Shown here piece after piece: positions 45,056-53,982 of a stretch of DNA of 64,000 nt. Source of the stretch: Neisseria chenwenguii (GTDB lineage: Bacteria > Pseudomonadota > Gammaproteobacteria > Burkholderiales > Neisseriaceae). The notes beneath the pieces were generated by a model. That model was given only the letters and a program-made list of their open reading frames with translations, had not been told where the DNA came from and ran no database searches. The position numbers and the translations under genes are program-made. The stretch lies in contig NZ_CP022278.1 of the NCBI RefSeq assembly GCF_002216145.1, positions 1,488,001 to 1,552,000 of the forward strand, written 5' to 3'. Each line of letters starts with the position of its first letter. Position 1 is the stretch's first letter.

Positions 45056-45622
45056 CGTATATTTTAATATAAGCGGGGAGGGGAGTGTTGTATTTTGTGT
45101 TGCAGAAAAACGGCATCTGTATGATGGGGGAGTGTGGGTGGCTTGGCCGCTGTTTTTTGCGGATACAAACGTTTGCCGGGTAGTTATTAAGATATGTAAC
45201 TATCAGGTTTATTTAAACATTTTGGGTTTACATTTGCGGGGGCGAATGGAAATTTTCGGAATGATTTCATGGGTGTGGGTTGGAGGCTTCTGAAAAAGGC
45301 GTGAACCAAATTGAAAATATGTCTTTCTAAATTGTTACTAAAGGTAGGTAAGACCAATCTTTGGTGGTATGATGACGATATATGCAATAAAAATATAAAA
45401 CAAAAAAATTTTAAAATAATACATGTAGTTGTGAAATTTTGAATAAATGGGTTTGTCCGTTTGTATGCGGAAACTACCGATTGTCAGAATTTCATTGGAA
45501 AAAATTTCGGCTGAATTAGTATAACGCCTGAATAGCAAATATCTGCATTGAAGCCGAACCGTTTTGTCGTTTTATTTTACTTTGTCATACAACAACCAAC
45601 CATTTCAAGAGAGACAATACAA
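45056..45622. other. Divergent AT-rich region between queF and the MarR regulator
   Basis: About 570 bases carry no DUS and no convincing gene. The part from 45180 to 45545 is strongly AT-rich and should contain promoters for both sides. TAGTATAAC at about 45517 may be a -10 box for the regulator. Confidence 0.45.
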
Positions 45623-46117
45623 ATGAGTTTTTCACAAGCCGAATTAATTACCGCCCTGCAGCTTTTGTCTGAGCGCCTTCCTAATTTCCCCGAGTCTCAG
45701 GTTCGGGTGTCGCGTCTGATGCGTGTCGTGACCGAGCGCCTGACGGGCCGTCTGAACGAGGGACTGAAATCCTACGGGATTAACGAAAACCTGTGGTTTG
45801 CCATGATGGCCGTTTATGTCAGCCCCAACAGCGAAATCCTGCCCTCGCGCCTGAGCGATCTGATGGATCTGACCCGTACCAGCGCCACCCGCCTTTCCGA
45901 CGAAATGGTCGAACACGGCTGGGTCGAGCGCCATATCAACCAGCAGGACCGCCGCCAGATTGTGCTAAAATTGACTGCAGAGGGTGAGGCGTTTATCCAG
46001 AAAGTATGGCCGTTTGTTTCTGCAAAAAGCGGCGAGGCTTGGGCAGCATTCACCGAAGAAGATTATGCGCAGTTGCAGCATCTTTTGGATAAGTTGTTTA
46101 AAAATCTGGAAGACTGA
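45623..46117 (+). CDS. MarR family regulator of the efflux locus (EmrR/MprA-like)
   Basis: The 164-residue protein from ATG 45623 (behind AGAGAGAC) has a winged helix: INENLWFAMMAVYVSP, SRLSDLMDLTRTSATRLSDEMVEHGWVERH and the wing NQQDRRQIVLKLTAEG. It resembles E. coli EmrR/MprA, which represses emrAB until it binds lipophilic drugs. It lies 42 bases before the efflux channel gene and is probably its local regulator. It does not look like the separately encoded neisserial FarR. Confidence 0.85.
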   Translation: MSFSQAELITALQLLSERLPNFPESQVRVSRLMRVVTERLTGRLNEGLKSYGINENLWFAMMAVYVSPNSEILPSRLSDLMDLTRTSATRLSDEMVEHGWVERHINQQDRRQIVLKLTAEGEAFIQKVWPFVSAKSGEAWAAFTEEDYAQLQHLLDKLFKNLED

Positions 46118-46159
46118 TTTCCGCTTTTCGGGCGGCTGCGCACAACACGGAGTCCGTCC

Positions 46160-47557
46160 ATGAAATACACAACCGTCAAAACGGGCGCAGCCGTCATTGC
46201 CGCAACCGCATTGGCAGCCTGCGCCCCGTTTGGCAAACAGGCGCCGTTGGCAGAGCCCGCGGCGCATTCTTTATCCCAAGCCAAATCCGCCGTCGCGCAA
46301 GACGGCTGGTGGAAGCAGCTTGGCGATCAAAAACTCAACCGGCTGATTGAAGAAGCCGTCAAAACCGCGCCCGACTTGCGCGCCGCGCAGGCGCGTTTCG
46401 ATCAGGCGCAGGCGCAGTTGGGCATTACCCGCGCCGCCAACCTGCCGCAAGCCGGTCTGACCGCACGCGGCATCGGTGCCTACGTTTCGCCCAAGCCCAC
46501 CTCGCCTCAAGCCGAAACCGACCACACCCTGCTGCTGGCCAATGCCGCATTGCAGGGCAGCTGGTCGTTTGATTTTTGGGGCAAAAACCGCGCCGAAATC
46601 GCATCCGTATTAGGCAAACAGCAGGCGCTGGCGTATGAAGCCGTGCAAACCCGCAACGGGCTGGCGCACGCCGTGGCCGCGCAATATTTCGCCTGGCAGG
46701 CGCTGAACGCACAATCCGCCTTAATTTCACAGCGCATCGAAACCGTCGAAAAAATCCGCCAGCTCATGCAGCGGCGCATCAACGCCAAGCTGATGCCGTC
46801 TGAAAACCTTTATCCGTTGGAATTGCAGAAACAGCAGTTGCAGATGGAACGCCTGTCGTTAGAACAAAAAAACGCGCAAATCCGCCACAGCCTTGCCGCC
46901 TTGTGTGGAAAAACGCCCGACGGCCTGATGATAGACGCACCCGAAAAAGCCAAAGTCGCGCCGGTTTTGGCGGTGGACAAAGTCCGCGCCGACATCTTGG
47001 CGACCCGCCCCGACATCGCCGCGCAAAAAGCCCTGCTGTCCTCGCGCATGAGCAGCGTTGCCGCCGCGAAAGCCGAGTTTTACCCCAACATCGAGCTGAA
47101 AGTTTTGGCCGGCCTGTCGCACATCGACGCATTTAATGTCGTACACGGCCGCAGTTCCGGAATGTTGGGCATCGTACCCGCCGTCAACCTGCCGATTTTC
47201 ACCGCAGGTGCGCTGAAATCCAAGCTCGCCGGCCGCCGCGCCGAGTATAACGAACAGGTCGCCCTTTACGACCAAACCGTGCTCAACGCCATGCGCGCGG
47301 CCGCCGATGCCGTTTCCGACTATCAAAACCAGCGCGCCAAGCAGAACCTGACCGACAAAATGGCCGTCACCGCCGAAAAATCCGTGCAATCCGCCCGCAG
47401 CCGCGTGAAAGCCGGTTTGGAAAACGGCTTGGATACCCTGAAAAAACAGGACGAGGCCTTAAAAGTCAAAATGCAGGCCGCGCAACAGCGCGCCGAACTG
47501 CTGACCGCTTGGAGTAATGTACACAACCAGCTCGGCGGCGGTTTTCGGATGTGGTAA
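46160..47557 (+). CDS. NodT-family outer-membrane efflux lipoprotein (OMF)
   Basis: The 465-residue protein has a lipobox LAACAPFG with Cys21 and two OEP repeats with long helices (APDLRAAQARFDQAQAQLG, RPDIAAQKALLSSRMSSVAAAKAEFYPNIEL). This is the TolC-like channel of tripartite pumps. It is encoded between the MarR regulator and the adaptor/pump genes. In N. gonorrhoeae, FarAB instead borrows MtrE from another locus, so a dedicated channel here is notable. Confidence 0.92.
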   Translation: MKYTTVKTGAAVIAATALAACAPFGKQAPLAEPAAHSLSQAKSAVAQDGWWKQLGDQKLNRLIEEAVKTAPDLRAAQARFDQAQAQLGITRAANLPQAGLTARGIGAYVSPKPTSPQAETDHTLLLANAALQGSWSFDFWGKNRAEIASVLGKQQALAYEAVQTRNGLAHAVAAQYFAWQALNAQSALISQRIETVEKIRQLMQRRINAKLMPSENLYPLELQKQQLQMERLSLEQKNAQIRHSLAALCGKTPDGLMIDAPEKAKVAPVLAVDKVRADILATRPDIAAQKALLSSRMSSVAAAKAEFYPNIELKVLAGLSHIDAFNVVHGRSSGMLGIVPAVNLPIFTAGALKSKLAGRRAEYNEQVALYDQTVLNAMRAAADAVSDYQNQRAKQNLTDKMAVTAEKSVQSARSRVKAGLENGLDTLKKQDEALKVKMQAAQQRAELLTAWSNVHNQLGGGFRMW

Positions 47558-47600
47558 ACGTTGCCGGATACAGGCCGTCTGAACTTTTCAGACGGCCTTT

Positions 47601-47757
47601 TATAGTGAATTAAAATAAAAAAGATACGAGGCGGCAAGGCGCAGACAGTATGGGTAGTACGGGACAGATGAACTTGGCGCTTCAGCGCCTTAGTGAACCG
47701 TTCTCTTTGAGCCCGGCCGCAGCTAACGAAGTAGGTTTTTTCTTTTGATTCACTATA
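47601..47757 (+). repeat. Correia-like element, long form (157 bp)
   Basis: TATAGTGAATTAAAATAAA and GATTCACTATA ends enclose the full core (GGCGCTTCAGCGCCTTAGTG, then GTTCTCTTTGAGC). It lies 43 bases after the OMF stop, next to an inverted DUS pair (47573-47600). Confidence 0.88.
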
Positions 47758-47894
47758 CCTGCGTTGATGCAGGTATAGTCACTTGCTTGAGCCATAGGGC
47801 GGTTATAAAATGCACCATTCTTTTCCTCCCGCCGCAACGGCAGATGAATCGGGCGTTGGCAGGAATTTTAAGTATTTATCGGCAAACGGTTTTT

Positions 47895-47996
47895 TATAGT
47901 GAAATAAAATAAGAAAGATACGAGGCGGCAAGGCGCAGACAGTACGGGTAGTACGACAAGCCGCAGCCAACGAAGTAGATTTTTTATTTTACTATT
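47895..47996 (+). repeat. Correia-like element, short form (about 102 bp) with degraded right end
   Basis: The left end TATAGTGAAATAAAATAAG and the GACAGTACGGGTAGTACGAC segment are intact. The right end reads TTTTACTATTA instead of a perfect CACTATA. It ends about 30 bases before the adaptor gene and is the second such element in the same gap. Confidence 0.8.
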
Positions 47997-48028
47997 AGCG
48001 TTTTATCGAAAAATTGGGAACAGTATTC

Positions 48029-49216
48029 ATGGATACGGAACATGGCGCTAGCCCGCAAAGCGGTTTGGGAAAAACGGTTTCAGGTGCGCCAAACCGCCGC
48101 AAGCGTAATCTGACGGTAGTGACTTTGCTGTTTATCATTATCGCGCTGGGTTTTGTGCTGGCTTATTTTTTGATTTGGCAGCATGAGGAAGAAACCGAAG
48201 ATGCTTATGTGGCGGGACATCTGGTGCAGATTACCCCGCAAATCGGCGGCACGGTGCGCAAGGTGATGACCGAAGACACCGATTTGGTAAAAAAAGGCGA
48301 TGTGCTGGTGGTGTTGGACGACAGCGATTACCAGCTTGCTTACGAACGTGCGCAAAATGAGCTGGTTCAGGCCATCCGCCAAAACAAACAGCGTACCGCC
48401 GACAATTCGCAGGCCAAAGCACAGGTTTTGTTGCGCAAGGCCGATTTGGCGCGGGCGCAGGCTGATTTGCGCCGCCGCGAACAACTTGAGGGCACGGATG
48501 CGGTTTCCGGCGAAGAATTGAGCCACGCGCGCGCGGCGGTGGTGCAGGCACAGGCGGCGCTCAAAGCGGTGGAAGCGCAGGAAACATCGGCGAAAGCGGC
48601 GTTGGGCGACAATATTCCGCTGCGCCAGCAGCCCGCCGTTCAGACGGCCGTGAGCCATGTGAAAAATGCGTGGCTGAATCTGCAGCGCACGCAAATCCGT
48701 TCGCCGATTGCCGGCCAGGTTGCCAAACGCATCATCCAAGTCGGCCAGCAGGTCGCGCAGGGTGCACCGCTGATGGTGGTGGTGCCGCTGGATAATTTAT
48801 GGGTGGATGCGAACTTCAAAGAATCACAACTGCGCCGGATGCGCATCGGCCAACCCGTTGAAATGACGGCGGATTTGTACGGCAGTAAAGTGGTTTACCA
48901 CGGCAAAGTCATGGGCTTGTCGGCCGGTACGGGCAGCGCGTTTTCGTTGCTGCCGGCGCAAAATGCGACGGGCAACTGGATTAAAGTCGTGCAGCGCGTT
49001 CCCGTGCGCATCAGTCTGGATCCGAAAGAGCTGAAAGCCAACCCGCTGCGCGTCGGTTTGTCGATGACGGTTGATGTGGATGTCAGCGGCGACGGTTCGG
49101 GCAAAACCATGACGGCGGCGGCCGAACGCGGCGCCGAATCGCCCGACACCGGCAGCGTGGATTGGACGGCTGCCGATGCGTTAATCGAACAGATTTTTGA
49201 GAAATACGCGAAGTAA
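48029..49216 (+). CDS. farA: EmrA/FarA-like periplasmic adaptor of MFS efflux pump
   Basis: From ATG 48029 the 395-residue protein has a short cytoplasmic tail, one membrane helix (LTVVTLLFIIIALGFVLAYFLIW, split here by charged flanks) and the HlyD-family core: EDAYVAGHLVQITPQIGG (lipoyl half 1), coiled-coil hairpin, RSPIAGQVAKR (lipoyl half 2) and DNLWVDANFKESQL. The neighbour queF also precedes farA in N. meningitidis as I recall, which supports the FarA name. It links the pump to the OMF. Confidence 0.87.
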   Translation: MDTEHGASPQSGLGKTVSGAPNRRKRNLTVVTLLFIIIALGFVLAYFLIWQHEEETEDAYVAGHLVQITPQIGGTVRKVMTEDTDLVKKGDVLVVLDDSDYQLAYERAQNELVQAIRQNKQRTADNSQAKAQVLLRKADLARAQADLRRREQLEGTDAVSGEELSHARAAVVQAQAALKAVEAQETSAKAALGDNIPLRQQPAVQTAVSHVKNAWLNLQRTQIRSPIAGQVAKRIIQVGQQVAQGAPLMVVVPLDNLWVDANFKESQLRRMRIGQPVEMTADLYGSKVVYHGKVMGLSAGTGSAFSLLPAQNATGNWIKVVQRVPVRISLDPKELKANPLRVGLSMTVDVDVSGDGSGKTMTAAAERGAESPDTGSVDWTAADALIEQIFEKYAK

Positions 49217-49282
49217 GTTTTCAGACGGCCTCTTGGATTGGATTCGAAGAGGCCGTGTTGTTTTGGAAGGTTGGAAACGATG

Positions 49283-49331
49283 CAGGCCGTCTGAAAAAGC
49301 CATACTGCCGACAGAAATTTCAGACGGCCTG
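49283..49331. repeat. Inverted DUS pair between farA-like and farB-like genes
   Basis: GCAGGCCGTCTGAAAAAG and ATTTCAGACGGCCTG flank a loop of about 20 bases in the 229-base gap; another DUS lies at about 49421. They could reduce read-through into the pump gene. Confidence 0.55.
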
Positions 49332-49445
49332 AGCCTTTGCAAAGGTCCCGGCCTTTCCGACCTTTATCAAGGCCGCGGCTTTTTTATCCGCATCAGACAG
49401 ACGTTCAGCCAAGCTCAGGCCGTCTGAATTTTTGGGAAAAACAAT

Positions 49446-50972
49446 ATGAACCATCCCCCTTTGCAGGGTTTGCGGCTGGCGCTGGTAACGGTGGCCTTAA
49501 GCCTTGCGGTGTTTATGGAAGTTTTGGACTCGACCATCGCCAACGTCGCGCTGCCTGTGATTGCGGGCAATTTGGGTGCGGCGACGACGCAGGGTACTTG
49601 GGTGATTACCGCGTTTGCGGTGGCCAATGCCGTGTCGGTGCCGCTGACAGGCTTTATGGCGCGGCGGTTTGGCGAGGTGCGGGTGTTTGTCTGGGCGGTC
49701 ATCGGGTTTGTCGTCACCTCGTGGCTGTGCGGCATGGCGCCTAACCTCGGCCTGCTGGTGCTGTTCCGCGTGTTGCAGGGTTTTATTGCAGGGCCGCTGA
49801 TTCCGCTGTCGCAAAGCCTGCTGATGGCGTCGTACCCGTCCGAAAAGCGCACGCTGGCGCTGGCTTTGTGGGCGATGACGGTGGTGGTTGCACCCGTATT
49901 GGGGCCGATTCTCGGCGGATGGATTTCGGACAACTGGCATTGGGGTTGGATTTTCTTCATCAATATCCCCATCGGCATCATGTCGGCTTGGATTACCCGC
50001 CGGCAACTGGGCGGACGTGAAACGGAAATCGTGAAAACGCCTATCGACTACACGGGGCTGGTGCTGATGGTGGTCGGCGTGGGCGCGTTGCAGATGATGC
50101 TCGACCGCGGCAAAGAGCTCGACTGGTTTGCGTCGGCTGAAATCATCACGCTGAGCGTGATTGCGCTAGTGTGCCTGACGTATTTTGTTGTGTGGGAATT
50201 GGGCGAAAAATACCCGATTGTCGATTTGTCGCTGTTTAAAAACCGCAATTTCACCATCGGCGTTTTGGCGACTTCGCTGGGCTTTATGGTGTATATGGGC
50301 ACGCTGACGCTGCTGCCGCTGGTGTTGCAGTCGAATCTGGGCTACACCGCCACTTGGGCGGGTCTGGCCGCCGCCCCCGTCGGGCTGCTGCCGATTGTGT
50401 TGTCACCGATAATCGGGCGTTTCGGCCACCGCATCGACATGCGGATTTTGGTTACCGCGAGCTTTTTGGTGTTCGCCTTTACCTTTCACTGGCGCACTGA
50501 TTTTTACGCAGGCATGGATATGGGCAGCGTCGTTTGGCCGCAGTTCTGGCAGGGCTTGGGCGTTGCGATGTTCTTCCTGCCGCTGACCACGATTACCCTG
50601 TCGCAGATGAAAGGCCACCAAATCGCCACCGCCAGCAGCCTGTCAAACTTCCTGCGCGTATTTATGGGCGGCGTCGGCGTGTCGGTGGTCAGCACCATGT
50701 GGGAGCGGCGCGAAGCCTTGCACCACACGCAGATGGCTGAACACATCACGCCGTATTCCGCCGCCGCGCAGCAGGCGGTAGATGGAATGATGCAGCAGGG
50801 GCTGTCGCAGCCGCAGGCAGTGGAGCAGATTGTCCGCACCATTACCCGCGAAGGTTTTATCCTCGGCTCAAACGAAATCTTTATGGCAGGTAGTGTGTTG
50901 TTTATCTTGATGATTGCCGTGATTTGGTTTGCCAAACCGCCGTTTGGCGGTAGCGGAAGCGGTGGGCATTGA
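49446..50972 (+). CDS. farB: EmrB/FarB-like DHA2 family MFS efflux pump
   Basis: The 508-residue protein has 14 membrane helices typical of DHA2 antiporters. Motif D1/C-like features include FMEVLDSTIANVALPVIAGNLG, TQGTWVITAFAVANA, GFMARRFGEVRVF (motif A) and GPILGGWISDNWHWGWIFFINIP (motif C region). In gonococci FarAB exports long-chain fatty acids; E. coli EmrAB exports uncouplers and drugs. Substrate here is inferred. A DUS terminator follows. Confidence 0.9.
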   Translation: MNHPPLQGLRLALVTVALSLAVFMEVLDSTIANVALPVIAGNLGAATTQGTWVITAFAVANAVSVPLTGFMARRFGEVRVFVWAVIGFVVTSWLCGMAPNLGLLVLFRVLQGFIAGPLIPLSQSLLMASYPSEKRTLALALWAMTVVVAPVLGPILGGWISDNWHWGWIFFINIPIGIMSAWITRRQLGGRETEIVKTPIDYTGLVLMVVGVGALQMMLDRGKELDWFASAEIITLSVIALVCLTYFVVWELGEKYPIVDLSLFKNRNFTIGVLATSLGFMVYMGTLTLLPLVLQSNLGYTATWAGLAAAPVGLLPIVLSPIIGRFGHRIDMRILVTASFLVFAFTFHWRTDFYAGMDMGSVVWPQFWQGLGVAMFFLPLTTITLSQMKGHQIATASSLSNFLRVFMGGVGVSVVSTMWERREALHHTQMAEHITPYSAAAQQAVDGMMQQGLSQPQAVEQIVRTITREGFILGSNEIFMAGSVLFILMIAVIWFAKPPFGGSGSGGH

Positions 50973-50983
50973 AAGAGGAAAGG

Positions 50984-51014
50984 AACAGGCCGTCTGAATT
51001 TCAGACGGCCTGTT
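50984..51014. terminator. Inverted DUS terminator between farB-like gene and thrB
   Basis: AACAGGCCGTCTGAA is directly followed by its reverse complement, a compact hairpin between convergent genes. Confidence 0.75.
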
Positions 51015-51016
51015 TG

Positions 51017-51934
51017 TTATTTCAAGCTCAGCAGCAAATCGCGGAAGGTGTTGGGGTCTTTGATAAACGTCATTTCGCCTTCCTGAGGGAAGTGGAAATC
51101 CAAGAGCCGCGAGACCCAGAAGCGGATGCAGCCGGCGCGTTGGGCGGTGGGGAAGTAGGTGCGTTCTTCGTCGGAAAGTGGGCGCACGCTTTCGTAGCCG
51201 TTTAAAAAGGCTTCAAACAGCGCTTGGTCGAGCTTGTTGTCGGCAGTGCGCGCCCAGTCGTTGACGGCGATGGCAAGGTCGTACATGAAGTTGCCGTTGC
51301 AGGCGTAGTAGAAGTCGATGAAACCGGCGACCTGTTCGCCGTCGAGCAAGACATTGTCTTTAAACAAATCGGCGTGGATGATGCCGGAGGGCAGGTGGCT
51401 GCCTGAATGTTGGTCTAAAAATGCGATTTCGCTTTGCAGCAGCGCGGCATCGGCGGCATCCAAAACGGGCAGCAGTTTGGCGGCGGATTCGCGCCACCAT
51501 GTGTCGTAGCGCGGGTTTTCCATTTTGAGCGGGAAAGTTTGGCCGGCGATGTGCATTTTCGCCAGCATGGCACCGGTGTTGAAACATTGTGCGGCGGTTG
51601 CCCAGCTTGTGTCCGAGCCTTTCAGGCAGGTAACGAGGCAGGCGGGTTTGCCGGCCAGGACGGAATCCATGCGCCCGTCTTTGCACACGACGGGGGCGGG
51701 GCAGGCGACGCCGTTGTCGCTGAGGTGCTGTTTCAGACGCAGGAAAAACGGCAGTTCTTCCTGTTGCAACACTTCAAACACGGTCAAAACGTAACGCCCT
51801 GCGGTGGTGGTGAGGAAGTAGTTGCTGTTGGTAATCCCCTGCGCGATGCCTTGCAGGGAGACGAATCCGCCTAAGTCGTAGTTGGTGAGGAAGGCGCGCA
51901 TTTCGTCGTCGGAAACGCTGGTGTAAACGGACAT
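51017..51934 (-). CDS. thrB: Homoserine kinase (ThrB, aminoglycoside-phosphotransferase fold)
   Basis: The 305-residue protein from ATG 51934 belongs to the APH-like homoserine kinases found in many proteobacteria, not the GHMP type. It begins [16 protein letters not shown] and has [11 protein letters not shown], the catalytic [11 protein letters not shown] and the metal-binding [11 protein letters not shown]. It phosphorylates homoserine for threonine synthesis. An in-frame ATG 39 bases upstream exists, but the family starts at MSVYT. Confidence 0.94.
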   Translation of the reverse strand: MSVYTSVSDDEMRAFLTNYDLGGFVSLQGIAQGITNSNYFLTTTAGRYVLTVFEVLQQEELPFFLRLKQHLSDNGVACPAPVVCKDGRMDSVLAGKPACLVTCLKGSDTSWATAAQCFNTGAMLAKMHIAGQTFPLKMENPRYDTWWRESAAKLLPVLDAADAALLQSEIAFLDQHSGSHLPSGIIHADLFKDNVLLDGEQVAGFIDFYYACNGNFMYDLAIAVNDWARTADNKLDQALFEAFLNGYESVRPLSDEERTYFPTAQRAGCIRFWVSRLLDFHFPQEGEMTFIKDPNTFRDLLLSLK

Positions 51935-52048
51935 AATCGGTTGGCCTGAACGGTAGAAACAGGGGTGAATCATACCAAAATTTTACATTTCGGCGTAAGG
52001 GAATCGGGGGGATTTTCAGACAGCATTGGTGGGGTGTCGGGAAGGACG

Positions 52049-52086
52049 GTAGGTACGGTTAGCCGCCTCAAGCGGCGTAACCGTAC
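52049..52086 (+). repeat. GTAG-headed REP-like palindrome (GTACGG family)
   Basis: GTAG is followed by GTACGGTTAGCCGC, a 5-base loop and GCGGCGTAACCGTAC, a near-perfect palindrome. Confidence 0.7.
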
Positions 52087-52147
52087 AAACCCGCGCAAGC
52101 CGTACCGCTTTATTTTTCAGACGGCATCCGTATCCGAACCGCGTGGA

Positions 52148-52185
52148 GTACGGTTACGCCGCTTGGGGCGGCGAATCGTACCTAC
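52148..52185 (-). repeat. GTAG-headed REP-like palindrome (GTACGG family)
   Basis: On the minus strand GTAG is followed by GTACGATTCGCCGCC and, after a short loop, GGCGTAACCGTAC. It is inverted relative to the copy at 52049. Confidence 0.7.
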
Positions 52186-52203
52186 TCTGAAAAATAACAG
52201 TCC

Positions 52204-52270
52204 GTAGGCCGGGCTTCAGCCCAGCAAAAATCCTAGTTTGTGATAGCCGCCGGGCTGAAGCCCGGCCTAC
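52204..52270. repeat. Inverted pair of GTAG-headed REPs (CGGGCTTCAGCCC family)
   Basis: GTAGGCCGGGCTTCAGCCC at 52204 and its mirror ending in GGCCTAC at 52270 flank about 28 bases. The same family occurs at 845 and 63205. Confidence 0.7.
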
Positions 52271-52314
52271 GTCTGCTCATTTTTCAGACGGCATCAGCAT
52301 TCGAACCGCGTGGA

Positions 52315-52353
52315 GTACGGTTACGCCGCCTTTGGGCGGCTAACCGTACCTAC
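52315..52353 (-). repeat. GTAG-headed REP-like palindrome (GTACGG family)
   Basis: Third copy: on the minus strand GTAG, then GTACGGTTAGCCGCC, a short loop and GGCGTAACCGTAC. Its flank CGAACCGCGTGGA is shared with the copy at 52148. Confidence 0.7.
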
Positions 52354-52366
52354 GGCCTACCCGCCT

Positions 52367-53056
52367 TCACCCCAACACAAACAGCGCTCCGCCGTTGGCT
52401 TTCAACCAGCGTTTGGCTTCGTCGGTGTTCGGGGTGTGGCGGTGAACCATTGCCCAGAAGCGCGGGCTGTGGTCGGGGTGGGGGAGGTGGCAGAGTTCGT
52501 GGATACAGACGTAGTCGGCGACGGCTTCGGGCGCGCCGATGAGCCGCCAGTTGAGGCGGATGCCGGTTTTGGCGCGGCAGACGCCCCAGAAGGTTTTGGC
52601 GTTGCTGAGGCCGACGGCGGTGGGAGCGAGGTTCATCGCGTCGGCGTGGCGCAGCAGGCGGGGGAGGAGGTATTCGGCGGCGCGTTCGGTGAGGAAGTGG
52701 CGCAGGTGGTTTTTTTGCGCGTCCCAGTCTTTTTGCGGCAGCAGGATTTCAGACGGCATCAGCGCGATGGTTTGGGCGCCGTGTTCACCCAAAGCCGTCT
52801 GAACGCCCCGATACCAGATGCTGCCGGGTTTTTCGTGCGGATCGGGCGCGGCGGGCTTGCGCGCTAGGGTTTTGCGCAGCAGGGTTTCGTTTTCGTCTAG
52901 CCATTTTTTCAGACGGCTTTCGCTGAGGAACGGCGGGATGTTGATGCTGATTTCGTGCGCGTTTATCGGGCGCAGAATCAGGTTTTTCTTTGCACTGCGT
53001 TTGAGTGCGATGCGGATTTCGAGGCCGTCTGAAAGGGTGTGCGGGTAGTGCGCCAT
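52367..53056 (-). CDS. YgjP-like metallopeptidase domain protein (DUF45/SprT-related)
   Basis: The 229-residue protein has the zinc motif HELCHLPHPDHSPRFW (HExxH variant HELCH plus a downstream His), typical of the YgjP/WLM-like DUF45 family, and an N-terminal domain with KKNLILRPINAHEISINIP. It is predicted to be a cytoplasmic zinc protease with unknown target. It ends next to the REP cluster and is 3 bases downstream of plsC, with a DUS in between, so it is probably in the gmhB-plsC unit. Confidence 0.88.
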   Translation of the reverse strand: MAHYPHTLSDGLEIRIALKRSAKKNLILRPINAHEISINIPPFLSESRLKKWLDENETLLRKTLARKPAAPDPHEKPGSIWYRGVQTALGEHGAQTIALMPSEILLPQKDWDAQKNHLRHFLTERAAEYLLPRLLRHADAMNLAPTAVGLSNAKTFWGVCRAKTGIRLNWRLIGAPEAVADYVCIHELCHLPHPDHSPRFWAMVHRHTPNTDEAKRWLKANGGALFVLG

Positions 53057-53059
53057 GTT

Positions 53060-53794
53060 TCAGACGGCCTTTTTCGGCGCAAACGGCCCGCGCCCGGTAA
53101 TTTCGGCCTGCCGCGCTTCGATCCAGTTTTCGCATTCGGCCATCATCGCCGCTTCGTCGCCGCTGTTGTGGGCAATCGGTTTGCCGACGACGACGGTGAT
53201 TTCGCCCGGATATTTCAGAAAGGAATTTTTCGGCCAGAACTCGCCGCTGTTGAGCGCAACGGGCACCATGTCCATCTCGAACATTTTTGCCATGCGCGCG
53301 CCGCCGAGTTTGTATTTGCCGCGCTGCCCGGGCGGCAGGCGCGTGCCCTCGGGGAAAATGGCGATCCAGTAGCCTTCGTTTTTACGCGCCAGACCCTGCT
53401 GCATCAGCAGCTCGCTGGATTCGCGGCGGTTGCTGCGGTCGATGCCGATGGTTTTGACGAGTTTCAGCCCCCAGCCGAAAAACGGAATTTTAAACAGCTC
53501 GCGTTTGGCAACATAAACCTGCGGCGGAAAAATTTCCTGCAAAGCCAGTGTTTCCCAGCCGCTTTGGTGTTTGGAACAGATAATCGACGGTCGGTCGGGA
53601 ATGTTTTCCGCGCCGATCAGCGTGTATTTCAGGCCGATAACGTGTTTGAGCGACCAGTTGAGGATAGCGACCCAAACCTGCGCCATTTTGTGCGCACCGC
53701 CGGGAAACAGCGCGCCGGCGAGCATAAAGGGGAACAGAGCAATCAGGGTGGTGGCGAGAATCAGCCAGTAAATCAGGTTTTTAATCAAGAGCAT
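53060..53794 (-). CDS. plsC: 1-acyl-sn-glycerol-3-phosphate acyltransferase PlsC
   Basis: PlsC makes phosphatidic acid from lysophosphatidic acid at the inner membrane. From ATG 53794 the product is 244 residues with a hydrophobic N-terminus (LIKNLIYWLILATTLIALFP). The catalytic block is KHQSGWET, an Hx4E form of the usual Hx4D, common in related betaproteobacterial enzymes. FPEGTRLPPG and VPVALNSG are blocks III and IV. Neisseria has the nlaA/nlaB enzymes of this class. The frame is open to 53980, but that part is DUS and repeat sequence. Confidence 0.92.
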   Translation of the reverse strand: MLLIKNLIYWLILATTLIALFPFMLAGALFPGGAHKMAQVWVAILNWSLKHVIGLKYTLIGAENIPDRPSIICSKHQSGWETLALQEIFPPQVYVAKRELFKIPFFGWGLKLVKTIGIDRSNRRESSELLMQQGLARKNEGYWIAIFPEGTRLPPGQRGKYKLGGARMAKMFEMDMVPVALNSGEFWPKNSFLKYPGEITVVVGKPIAHNSGDEAAMMAECENWIEARQAEITGRGPFAPKKAV

Positions 53795-53982
53795 AAGAGG
53801 GCTTTCTTGCGGATTTTTGGGCGGCGTTGAGTTGGTTTTTTCAGACGGCCTGACTTTCCACCCCCACCCTAACCCTCCCCCGCCGGCGGGGGAGGGGACA
53901 GGTTTGTGATGGATTGGCTTTTTCAGACGGCATTTGGCGGTAACAGCGTTAAAGGCCGTTTGAAAAAGAATGGTAGCCAAAC

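Larger units (their letters stand above)
47558..48028. other. Gap between the OMF and the adaptor gene
   Basis: About 470 bases consist mainly of a DUS hairpin, two Correia-like elements and a short unique segment (47758-47894) starting with the hairpin CCTGCGTTGATGCAGG. That segment contains TATAAAATG at about 47815, a possible promoter for the adaptor-pump pair. No gene is seen. Confidence 0.5.
51935..52366. other. REP cluster between thrB and the YgjP-like gene
   Basis: About 430 bases are made almost wholly of palindromic repeats and DUS units: three GTACGGTTA...-type palindromes and one CGGGCTTCAGCCC pair, each headed by GTAG. Two copies share the left context CGAACCGCGTGGAGTACGG. No gene is present. 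Confidence 0.75.

Noticed and set aside
51935..52366. A CRISPR-like array.
   Set aside because: The repeats are palindromes of different length in both orientations with irregular spacing and no cas genes; they fit REP elements.
52310..52867. A 185-residue plus-strand open frame starting in the REP cluster.
   Set aside because: It is antisense to the YgjP-like gene and begins in repeat sequence without a ribosome binding site.
53077..53794. Loss of the acyltransferase catalytic Asp in PlsC (HQSGWE instead of Hx4D).
   Set aside because: Glu at this position is usual in related betaproteobacterial PlsC proteins, and the EGTR block is intact.
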